A stretch of DNA of 47,890 nt, from positions 1 through 47,890 of the forward strand of contig CAITQH010000159.1 of assembly GCA_903894475.1 (NCBI GenBank), read 5' to 3'. The stretch comes from an uncultured beta proteobacterium (GTDB taxonomy: Bacteria; Pseudomonadota; Gammaproteobacteria; Burkholderiales; Burkholderiaceae_C). Shown one piece after another: positions 34,824-42,299 of this stretch. The notes beneath the pieces were generated by a model, which saw only the letters and a list, made by a program, of their open reading frames with translations, was not told the origin of the DNA and ran no database searches. Made by a program: the position numbers and the translations under genes. Each line of letters starts with the position of its first letter. Within the stretch, counting starts at the first letter, position 1.

Positions 34824-36062
34824 TTATTTAGTCGGTGGTGCAGGCAAAATCAGATAGCTGATACCGCGCGCCTTCTGCCGCGCGTAGTGAATGGCCAGAC
34901 CATCCACCAGCGCATCATCCAGGCCTTCGGACATGACTGCCATTTCCTTGCTCTTGCGCTCGCCCTTCTTGTAGGCACGCAGGACCTTCTCAAGGTAGTC
35001 AACGCGCTGCGCCGCCAGGGCTGGCGCGCGCGGATCCGTACTGTTGCCGTTGACGCCGTGGCAGCGATCGCAGCGCTCAGCCCACTCCGCAACGCTCAGC
35101 GGCTTGCCAACCTTGGGCGACTGCGGCGTCTGAGTAGCGTAGAAGGCAGCCAGATTCTTGGCGCTAGCCTCATCAAGAGAGCTTGCTGGGCCTTTCATGG
35201 TGGCGTCACTGCGTGAGCCGTCCTTGTAGGCGCGCATCACGGCGGCGAAATACTGCGAATCCTGACCCGCCAGGCTAGGCGTCGACGGATTGCCGCTGAC
35301 ACCACCTTCGCCATGGCAACCGACGCAACCAGCCGCTGCCGTTTTGCCGGCGGCGACGTTTCCGACCGCCGGGGTACCCGCCTTTTCGGCCTTCTGCAGC
35401 GCGTAATAGAGCGCAATATTGCTGATCTCGGTCTCGGTCAATTCGGATACCAGTGCCTTCATCATGTCATGCTTGCGCTGACCGCCCTTATAGGCATTGA
35501 TTGCTGCCACAAAATACTTTGGATCCAGACCGGTCAGGCTCGGCATACCAGCCGTTTTGCTGACGCCCGCCTCACCATGACAACCGCCGCAGGCAGCCGC
35601 AGCGGCACGGCCGGCGCTGATGGCATCGGGTTTGGTCTTGGCAGATTTGGCATTGCTGACAACGATGCCTTCAGCTGGTTCGAGGCTCGAGTAATAGGCC
35701 GAGACCTTCATGATGGCGTCGTCATTCATGTACTTGACGGTATTTGCCATGGTGTTGCCGCCACGCCCACCAACCTGATAAACCTTCATCTCAAGATGCA
35801 GATAGACCGGCCGCTGCCCGGCGATGTTAGGCACACCTTTTTGCACACTGATGCCGTTGATGCCGTGGCAGTTCACACACATGGTCTCGGCTACACGCTT
35901 GCCTTCGACCACGTCCTGAGCGGTGGCATACACCACCTTGAAATCGGCCACATTGGCAGACCCAAGATTGATGGTTTGCGCCACGCCAACAGTCGCCAAC
36001 CAGGCACCAAGAAGACCGGCCATCAGGCTCTTCATGGGAAAAAACTGAGCAATTCGTTTCAT
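34824..36062 (-). CDS. Periplasmic tetraheme c4-like cytochrome
   Basis: A 412-residue protein with a signal peptide (cleavage about residue 29, VGVAQT) and four c4-type domains, motifs CVNCH, CGGCH, CVGCH and CDRCH. All four keep a candidate axial Met (GGNTMAN, HDMMKAL, DATMKGP, SKEMAVM). Unlike the tetraheme lipoprotein at 30396, it has no lipobox. The ATG at 36062 follows GAGGAAAAGTTG. It is probably a soluble electron carrier, expressed with the membrane monoheme protein downstream. Confidence 0.88.
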   Translation of the reverse strand: MKRIAQFFPMKSLMAGLLGAWLATVGVAQTINLGSANVADFKVVYATAQDVVEGKRVAETMCVNCHGINGISVQKGVPNIAGQRPVYLHLEMKVYQVGGRGGNTMANTVKYMNDDAIMKVSAYYSSLEPAEGIVVSNAKSAKTKPDAISAGRAAAAACGGCHGEAGVSKTAGMPSLTGLDPKYFVAAINAYKGGQRKHDMMKALVSELTETEISNIALYYALQKAEKAGTPAVGNVAAGKTAAAGCVGCHGEGGVSGNPSTPSLAGQDSQYFAAVMRAYKDGSRSDATMKGPASSLDEASAKNLAAFYATQTPQSPKVGKPLSVAEWAERCDRCHGVNGNSTDPRAPALAAQRVDYLEKVLRAYKKGERKSKEMAVMSEGLDDALVDGLAIHYARQKARGISYLILPAPPTK

Positions 36063-36240
36063 CAACTTTTCCTCGACCAATCGTCCATTGCGGGATAAAT
36101 TTCAACTGCGTGCTTGTGTCGCAGCATAGACAGGATCCTTGAACCAGCCAGCCAGCATGTTCAGGATACTTCCAGTTTCAACTTGTGCAAAAATTTTAAC
36201 ACGGCCCGTAGCTGCGCCCGCGCGCCACTGATTCGATCAG

Positions 36241-36661
36241 TCACTTCTTCGCTGTCGTACTTTGCTGAAACATGTACACCACGACGGAGCGCATTTCTTC
36301 ATCGCTCAAATCTGCCAATCCGCCATGCACGGGCATGCAACCGCGACCGTGAATTCCAGAAGCAAGCACCGCATCACGGCCCTTGCTGACACGACCAACC
36401 CAGGCGTCGCGATCACCAATCTTCGATGCACCGTCCTTGCCGATCCGATTCCAGCGCGTGCCGCGAAAGCTTGGCAAGTTCTTGTGCCTTGCGCTGATCC
36501 CATCAGTTCTTGGTGCCGATGGCGGGGGCACCGTTCTGACCTTGCTTGTGACATGCGTCAGATACCTCCTTCACAATGTCTTGGCCGCTTCTCTCTGCGG
36601 CGAGTGGCGCTGTGATGCCCAGGGCAAACTGTGTCAGGAAGACCGCCATAGCCCAACCCAT
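36241..36661 (-). pseudogene. Decayed cytochrome c5-family gene
   Basis: The start (MGWAMAVFLTQFALGITAPLAAE) is a good signal peptide, and the next stretch IVKEVSDACHKQGQNGAPAIG is a c5 heme region in which the first Cys of CxxCH has become Ser. The frame then hits a stop near 36509. Homologous sequence continues in a second frame (WDQRKAQELAKLSRHALES) and again in a third from about 36440 (GKDGASKIGDRDAWVGRV ... MPVHGGLADLSDEEMRSVVVYMF), a clear c5 C-terminal part ending at 36241. At least two frameshifts plus heme-site loss mean it cannot give a working cytochrome. Confidence 0.82.
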
Positions 36662-36766
36662 CCGGGACCAGGAACAACAAAGGCTCGTTGACGATAGCCC
36701 AAAGCGGCTAGCCGATTGGCAGCGTTGAGAACCCGGGAATACCCTCAACAAAGTTCCGTGAAAGAT

Positions 36767-36780
36767 TTGATCTAGGACAA
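36767..36780. promoter_or_regulatory. FNR-like box upstream of the hexaheme/NrfD operon
   Basis: TTGATCTAGGACAA, identical over 14 bases to the box at 22783, lies 146 bases before the ATG of the hexaheme cytochrome. Confidence 0.65.
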
Positions 36781-36926
36781 ATGAATTTCAAATAACTTGC
36801 GGAGAATCCCCCGGACACGTGAAGCAGCGCGAACGTGGGAGGGGATGCAGCACTGTCAAATTTGACGGCGCTCAAGAAAACACCCCCCACCATCGACCAT
36901 TTAGTGAGACAAAACGAAAGGCGAGC

Positions 36927-37904
36927 ATGCCCAAACATATATTTCGATTGGTGACTTTGATCATTGGCCTGTTGGTGGTGGCCGTCATTGGTGCGCCCTA
37001 TCTGACGGTTGATTCGTTTTATCGGTTCGGCCACTACCGCGCCAACGCGGTGCCTGAAATAGCCGCAAAAGTTCCCGTGCATCAGACGGCAAAATACTGC
37101 CAGAGCTGCCACACGGAGCGTCATGCGGTGTGGTCGGCCGGCAGCCATAAATCGGTGAACTGTGAAATTTGTCACGGCGCGGCCTTGGGTCACACCGACA
37201 AGAACAAGTTGCCGATACCAAAAGACAGCATCAAACTATGCACTTTGTGTCATGAAGCGATGACGGGCAGACCCGCCACGCAGCCGCAAATCGACGTCGG
37301 CAAGCACAACAGCCCGCAGCAATGCATCGTTTGCCACAATCCGCACACACCCAAGATCGTAGCCAATGCCGTCAAGGTGACGGGCAACGCCGCTGCCGGC
37401 AAGAAACTTGCAGGCGACTGTGCCACCTGCCACGGCGCCGACGGCAATAGCCCGAACGACACCTGGCCCACGCTGGCCGGGCAGAACGCCGCTTATCTGG
37501 CACGGATACTTGGGGCCTACAAATCCGGTGACCAGAAGGATGCAATGATGACGCCGCTGGCACAGGACCTGAGCGACGCCGACATCCAGAATCTCGCTGT
37601 TTACTTCGCTAGCGTCAGTTGCAAGGGGGCTCCACCCGCCAAACCGATCGGCAATGTTGCAGCGGGCAAGGCCCTGGCCGAGAACTGCGCCGCCTGCCAC
37701 GGTGCAACCGGTGCGGGCGCCAATCCGGCCTGGCCCAAACTGGCGGCACAAAAGCCGGTCTACATGGTCAATTCGCTCAAGGCGTTCCGCGCGGGCCTGC
37801 GCAAAGACCCGATGATGTCAGGCGCAGCCAAGAACCTGAGCGATGCCAACATTGCAGACCTGTCCGCGTTCTACGCGACGCAGAGTTGTCAGTCCACCAA
37901 ATAA
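36927..37904 (+). CDS. Membrane-anchored hexaheme cytochrome c, multiheme/c4 fusion
   Basis: A 325-residue protein. The N-terminal helix (about residues 5-24) should anchor it to the inner membrane. A tetraheme module follows (Cys58, 79, 105, 133: CQSCH, CEICH, CTLCH, CIVCH) with many free His for bis-His ligation, and then two c4-like domains (Cys165 CATCH, Cys254 CAACH) with Met ligands (DAMMTPL, DPMMSGA). Each c4 domain ends in an extra Cys (232 and 321). The ATG at 36927 is chosen because the membrane helix follows. With the next two genes it forms a quinol-cytochrome type module; this subunit would pass electrons to periplasmic carriers. Confidence 0.86.
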   Translation: MPKHIFRLVTLIIGLLVVAVIGAPYLTVDSFYRFGHYRANAVPEIAAKVPVHQTAKYCQSCHTERHAVWSAGSHKSVNCEICHGAALGHTDKNKLPIPKDSIKLCTLCHEAMTGRPATQPQIDVGKHNSPQQCIVCHNPHTPKIVANAVKVTGNAAAGKKLAGDCATCHGADGNSPNDTWPTLAGQNAAYLARILGAYKSGDQKDAMMTPLAQDLSDADIQNLAVYFASVSCKGAPPAKPIGNVAAGKALAENCAACHGATGAGANPAWPKLAAQKPVYMVNSLKAFRAGLRKDPMMSGAAKNLSDANIADLSAFYATQSCQSTK

Positions 37905-37920
37905 GGCGAGGCGCAATACC

Positions 37921-38793
37921 ATGAGCAATCAAGATTCCAAACCTGTGCAAGCAGCGCGGCGCGCTTTCCTGGGCAAGATCGGCGGAGCAGCGGCCTGCGC
38001 TGGCGCAGCAGCAGTCGGCGTCTCTGCGCTGGCGGTCATCCCCGTGGTCGCAGCTAAGACTGAGGCACCGCCGCCCACCGGCGGTGCTGGAGCAGGCGCC
38101 TCGTTTCCGACCAAAGACTACGACTGGACCAAGCACAAATGGGGCTTCGGCGTCGATGCCACCAAATGCATCGGCTGCCTGCGCTGCGTAGAGGCCTGCA
38201 AGACGGAGAACAACGTCCCGCACAATGCGCATCAGTTCCGCACCTGGGTTGAACGTTATGTGCAGATTGAAGGCGACCCGCATGTGCATGTCGACAGTCA
38301 GTCCGATCCGGTCAACATCGCGGCATCCGGCTCGGAAAAGGAATTCCGCTTTGCCAACCGCTACAAGGATGCCAAGGTAGAGAAAGCCTTCTTTGTTCCC
38401 AAACTGTGCAACCAGTGCAGCGACCCGTCTTGCGTGCAGGTGTGCCCAACGGGTGCCACTTTCCGCACCAAAGATGGTGTGGTGCTGATCGACCCCACCT
38501 ACTGCATCGGCTGCCGATACTGCGTGCAAGCCTGCCCCTACGGCGCACGTTACTTCAATGAAGACACGGGTGTCGCCGACAAATGCAACTGGTGCTACCA
38601 CCGCATCACCAAAGGCATGAACCCGGCCTGCGTTGAAGCGTGTCCGGTGGGCGCGCGTGTTTTCGGCGACCAGAATGACAAGCAGAGTCCGGTCAGCCTC
38701 TTCATTCGCAATAACCGGGTCGAGGTACTCAGACCCGATACCGGCAACCACCCCAATGTGTTTTATGTCGGTATCGACAAAGAGGTGAACTGA
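37921..38793 (+). CDS. Tat-exported ferredoxin-like protein with four [4Fe-4S] sites
   Basis: A 290-residue protein. The N-terminus has a twin-arginine signal (AARRAFLGKIGG, then a hydrophobic run to about residue 45). Four Cys clusters follow: CIGCLRCVEAC, CNQCSDPSCVQVCP, CIGCRYCVQACP and CNWCYHRITKGMNPACVEACP, as in DmsB/NrfC/HmcB/DsrO electron-transfer subunits. It probably sits on the periplasmic face and links the NrfD-type quinone subunit to the hexaheme cytochrome. It starts 16 bases after the hexaheme gene, and its stop overlaps the next start (TGATGG). Confidence 0.92.
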   Translation: MSNQDSKPVQAARRAFLGKIGGAAACAGAAAVGVSALAVIPVVAAKTEAPPPTGGAGAGASFPTKDYDWTKHKWGFGVDATKCIGCLRCVEACKTENNVPHNAHQFRTWVERYVQIEGDPHVHVDSQSDPVNIAASGSEKEFRFANRYKDAKVEKAFFVPKLCNQCSDPSCVQVCPTGATFRTKDGVVLIDPTYCIGCRYCVQACPYGARYFNEDTGVADKCNWCYHRITKGMNPACVEACPVGARVFGDQNDKQSPVSLFIRNNRVEVLRPDTGNHPNVFYVGIDKEVN

Positions 38794-39980
38794 TGGAAGC
38801 GCTCATTAATTTTGCCCCTTATACGGGCTGGGTCTATCCCAACGAAACGGTCTTTGAATGGTCAGTTCTGATCGCCGTTTATCCCTACATCACAGGCTTG
38901 GTGGCAGGTGCGTTTACCGTCTCCAGCCTGTATCAGGTGTTTGGCTTCGAGCGTCTGAAACCGGTCGCCCACTTGGCCTTGCTGACTTCGTTCAGTTTCA
39001 TGGTCTTTGTACCGGTGCCTTTGCTCATGCACTTGGGCCACGCTGAGCGTGCTTTCAACGCCACCATTACGCCGCACCTGTCCTCGGCGATGGCGATGTT
39101 TGGTTTCTTTGCCAGTTTCTATGTCTTTCTCTTATTGCTGGAAGTCTGGTTTGCCTACCGGCCCTTCATTGTGGACCAGGCGCAAAACAAGACTGGTTTG
39201 CTTGGCCGGTTTTACAAAGTACTCACGCTAGGCTCCAACGACGTGTCTGAAAAAGCCCTGGAGTGGGACAAGAAATGGATTTTTGCGCTGGCTTGTATTG
39301 GCATCCCGGGCGCCCATGGCCTGCATGGTTATGTCGGTTTTATGTATGGATCGGTCAAAGCGCGCGAATGGTGGTCGTCTGACCTGATGCCGGTCATCTT
39401 CCTGTTTTCCGCTATTATTTCCGGAGTATCGCTGCTCGCGGTTCTGTATGTCGTGACCTGCAAATGGCGCAAGATTCCAGTCGATCTGCCCTGCCTGAAG
39501 ACCCTGGCCTACACCATCTGGTCTTTCATCATGGTGGCCTTTGTGCTGGAGGCACTTGAATTCGGCAGCATGGCCTACAAAGGCCGTGAAGGTGTTGAGA
39601 TGATCATGCAGTATGTGACCGGCCCGTTGATGGTCCCCTATTTTGTGCTTCAGTTTGCCGTCGGTGCAGTCACACCGCTTTTGTGGTTGTCCTACATGAT
39701 CTGGCGCGGCACCAGCGGCAAGGCGCTGGTGTTTGGTGTTACTGTGAGCGCCTGTCTGGTGCTGTTCTCGGTATTCATGATGCGCTGGAACGTCGTCATC
39801 GGGGGCCAGGAAATATCAAAAACAGGGAAAGGATTACTGAGCTATCAGTTGCCTTTCTTTGGTAAGGAAGGCGCTTTGGTCGGCATTCTGATCGTGCTGG
39901 CTCCGTTTGGCTTGTTGACCATCATCAATAAGTTCTTCCCTATCTGGTCTGAAAAGACGACGCACTCAAACCACGTATAG
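38793..39980 (+). CDS. NrfD/PsrC-family quinone-interacting membrane subunit
   Basis: A 395-residue, very hydrophobic protein with about ten predicted helices, typical of the HmcC/DsrP type of NrfD proteins. Seen: an N-terminal region with WSVLIAVYPYITGLVAGAF, the segment LMHLGHAERAFNAT, and the GIPGAHGLHGYVGFMYG loop. Such subunits oxidise or reduce the quinone pool and may move protons, but bind no heme. Together with the [4Fe-4S] and hexaheme subunits it resembles alternative-complex or Cbc-type quinol dehydrogenases. It overlaps the ferredoxin gene by 1 base. Confidence 0.9.
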   Translation: MEALINFAPYTGWVYPNETVFEWSVLIAVYPYITGLVAGAFTVSSLYQVFGFERLKPVAHLALLTSFSFMVFVPVPLLMHLGHAERAFNATITPHLSSAMAMFGFFASFYVFLLLLEVWFAYRPFIVDQAQNKTGLLGRFYKVLTLGSNDVSEKALEWDKKWIFALACIGIPGAHGLHGYVGFMYGSVKAREWWSSDLMPVIFLFSAIISGVSLLAVLYVVTCKWRKIPVDLPCLKTLAYTIWSFIMVAFVLEALEFGSMAYKGREGVEMIMQYVTGPLMVPYFVLQFAVGAVTPLLWLSYMIWRGTSGKALVFGVTVSACLVLFSVFMMRWNVVIGGQEISKTGKGLLSYQLPFFGKEGALVGILIVLAPFGLLTIINKFFPIWSEKTTHSNHV

Positions 39981-40055
39981 CGTCACTGCAGCCACGCCGC
40001 CAGCCAGAGAAATACGGCGGCGGCTGGAGTCGAAGACGAGGTGTCACGATGTTAT

Positions 40056-40069
40056 TTGATCTAGGTCAT
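40056..40069. promoter_or_regulatory. FNR-like box upstream of the CbcL-like gene
   Basis: TTGATCTAGGTCAT matches TTGAT-N4-ATCAA except at two positions of the right half. It lies 74 bases before the ATG at 40144. Confidence 0.62.
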
Positions 40070-40143
40070 AGCCCTGTCACTCTCCCTCAGGTTCCGCATG
40101 ACTGAAGTTACACTCGCGTCACTTATCTCCGGAGGTTCTTTAC

Positions 40144-42150
40144 ATGCGACTTGAGCGCTCGGTCCTGTGGGCCATTTTTGCCTGTCTTGCGAGTATCTTT
40201 CTGGCCCTGCCAGCCGGCGCCGCCCCCACCCCGACAGCACCCCCTTCACTTGATAACGCCACTTGCCTGACCTGCCATGACGGCAAGAAGGGCAAGCTGG
40301 AAGTTCCAGGAACTGACGGCAAGGCGCGCGCCCTGCGCAGCGTCGTTGGCGACAAGTTCGCCTTGAGCGTGCATGCCAATATGCAGTGCGTGGCATGCCA
40401 TGCCGACATCGCAGACAACGCAGACAAGGCCAACGCCCACGTCAAGGACACCACGCAACCACTGAAGAAGGTTGACTGCGCAGGTTGCCACACCGAGTTG
40501 TGGGAGCAGACCGAGAAGTTCGGCAAGGGCAAGGAGCGTCCGCGCCTGGGCGTCGTTGCCAAGAACATCGAGGCCTACAAGAAGTCCTTCCATGCGCGCC
40601 CCAATGCGGACGACAAGACCAAGCCCAATGCCGCCTGCGACAATTGCCACGACACGCACACTTTCCATGTCCCGCCCAAGAACACGCCGCAGCACACGCA
40701 GTGGCGCTTGGAGATCCCGACTGTTTGTGGTGGCTCCTGTCATACAGACCAGCTCGAAGCCTATCGAACCTCTGTGCACGGTCAGGAAAACAGCAAGAAG
40801 CTGCTGGCGCAAGCCGCTGTCTGCTCCGACTGTCATACGGCTCATGGCATCAGCAGCACCTCTGGCGACGCCTTCAAGTTGACGGTTTCGACCAACTGCG
40901 GCAATTGCCACGTCGACAAGCTCGACACCTACAAGGACACCTTCCACGGCCAGATCAGTACGCTGGGATACGCCTACACAGCCAAGTGCTACAACTGTCA
41001 CGGTAGCCATGAAATACTGAAAGTCAACGACCCCAAATCGATGGTGCATCCGAACAACCGGATGAAGACCTGCCAGACCTGCCACAACGCCAAGAAGGGT
41101 CTGCCCGATGTGCCGGCCGGGTTTGCCAGTTTCCAGCCGCACGGCAACGCGCATGATTTCAACAAGTACCCGCAAATCTGGGTGGCCTGGCAGATCATGG
41201 TGCAGTTGCTGGTCGGCACCTTTGGCTTCTTCTGGTTGCATACCGCACTCTGGTTCTATCGTGAATACCAGGAGCGCAAAGGACGTGCGGGTCAGCCGCA
41301 CATCAAACCTGACTCAGTACCGGCGCAATTCAAGGGCAAGCATGTGCAGCGCTTTACCCCGATCTGGCGCATCGCACACCTGACCTTCGCGCTGAGCCTG
41401 ATGGTGCTGACCTTGACCGGTATGCCCTTGTTCTACGCCGAGGTGGGCTGGGCGCCGACCATCATGAGGGCGCTGGGTGGTCCGCACACCGCGGGCATCA
41501 TTCACCGTGTTGCGGCCGTCGTTTTTGCCGGTGTGTTCTTCTGGCACCTGATCTACATGACTTGGGGCATGATCCGCAACCGCAAGACCTTCAAAATTCT
41601 GGGTCCGAATTCCATGGTGCCCAATCTGCAGGACGGCAAGGACATGCTGGCCATGTTCCAGTGGTTCTTTGGTCAGGGCCCCCGGCCGAAATTTGACCGC
41701 TGGACCTACTGGGAGAAGTTTGACTACTGGGCACCATTCTGGGGGGTCACCATCATTGGTGTGAGTGGCCTGATCATGTGGCTGCCGGGCTTCTTCGGTG
41801 CCTTCCTGCCGGGTTGGATCTTCAACGTGGCAGCCATCTTCCACGGCGAAGAGGCGTTCCTGGCTGTGGTGTTCCTGTTCACGGTGCACTTCTTCAACAA
41901 CCACTTCCGTCCGGACAAGTTCCCGCTCGAAGTGGTGATGTTCACTGGCACCTTCTCGCTCGAAGAGTTCAAGCACGACCACGGCGTGGAGTACCAACGT
42001 CTGGTTGACAGCGGCGAGTTGGAAAAATACCTGGTCGACGCTCCGTCGCCTGGCAAACTGGCGGCCTCGAAAGTACTGGGCTTTACCCTGATCACGATCG
42101 GCCTGACCTTGCTGACGCTGGTGGCGGTGGGCTTCTTCACGAGTCACTAG
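40144..42150 (+). CDS. Nine-heme cytochrome c fused to a b-type membrane domain (CbcL-like)
   Basis: A 668-residue protein. A signal peptide (cleavage about residue 27) is followed by a periplasmic domain with eight CxxCH motifs (Cys41, 82, 112, 165, 227, 252, 282, 310) and one CX3CH (CGGSCH, Cys195-His200). Residues about 345-665 form a membrane domain with six or so helices. His in or near the helices (366, 412, 454, 468, 567, 582, 587) fit a diheme cytochrome b of the formate-dehydrogenase gamma/HydC type. The same plan, nine or so c hemes then a diheme b domain, is known from Geobacter CbcL, an inner-membrane quinol oxidoreductase for extracellular electron transfer. The gene stands alone after its own FNR-like box. 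Confidence 0.88.
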   Translation: MRLERSVLWAIFACLASIFLALPAGAAPTPTAPPSLDNATCLTCHDGKKGKLEVPGTDGKARALRSVVGDKFALSVHANMQCVACHADIADNADKANAHVKDTTQPLKKVDCAGCHTELWEQTEKFGKGKERPRLGVVAKNIEAYKKSFHARPNADDKTKPNAACDNCHDTHTFHVPPKNTPQHTQWRLEIPTVCGGSCHTDQLEAYRTSVHGQENSKKLLAQAAVCSDCHTAHGISSTSGDAFKLTVSTNCGNCHVDKLDTYKDTFHGQISTLGYAYTAKCYNCHGSHEILKVNDPKSMVHPNNRMKTCQTCHNAKKGLPDVPAGFASFQPHGNAHDFNKYPQIWVAWQIMVQLLVGTFGFFWLHTALWFYREYQERKGRAGQPHIKPDSVPAQFKGKHVQRFTPIWRIAHLTFALSLMVLTLTGMPLFYAEVGWAPTIMRALGGPHTAGIIHRVAAVVFAGVFFWHLIYMTWGMIRNRKTFKILGPNSMVPNLQDGKDMLAMFQWFFGQGPRPKFDRWTYWEKFDYWAPFWGVTIIGVSGLIMWLPGFFGAFLPGWIFNVAAIFHGEEAFLAVVFLFTVHFFNNHFRPDKFPLEVVMFTGTFSLEEFKHDHGVEYQRLVDSGELEKYLVDAPSPGKLAASKVLGFTLITIGLTLLTLVAVGFFTSH

Positions 42151-42180
42151 GAATAGCGCAATGGTCGCAGTACCGGTTCA

Positions 42181-42257
42181 CGTCATCGCGAGGCCGCAGG
42201 CCGTGGCGATCCATGGCCCGAACCGCCTGGATTGCCGCGCTACGCTCGCAATGACCG
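42181..42257. repeat. Dispersed palindromic repeat, copy 2
   Basis: It begins CGTCATCGCGAGG and ends GCTCGCAATGACCG, near-inverted termini, with shared inner blocks GCAGGCCGTGGCGATCCATG and CTGGATTGCCGCGC. It fills much of the gap between the CbcL-like gene and frdA. Confidence 0.82.
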
Positions 42258-42273
42258 AATCTTGTTGGTTGGA

Positions 42274-42287
42274 ATCACTTCGGTGAT
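42274..42287 (+). promoter_or_regulatory. UUCG-capped hairpin just before frdA
   Basis: ATCAC-TTCG-GTGAT is a perfect palindrome whose RNA would form a C(UUCG)G tetraloop hairpin. It ends 12 bases before the frdA start and abuts its ribosome site (GGAAAGG). It could affect translation or mRNA stability. Confidence 0.4.
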
Positions 42288-42299
42288 GGAAAGGAAGAA

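Noticed and set aside
37777..38751. Minus-strand open frame opposite the ferredoxin-like gene
   Set aside because: The opposite strand encodes four perfect [4Fe-4S] motifs; the antisense frame has no features.
39990..40038. Terminator after the NrfD gene (CGCCGCC ... GGCGGCG)
   Set aside because: The arms are GC-rich but there is no T run and the loop is long, so support is too weak to list.
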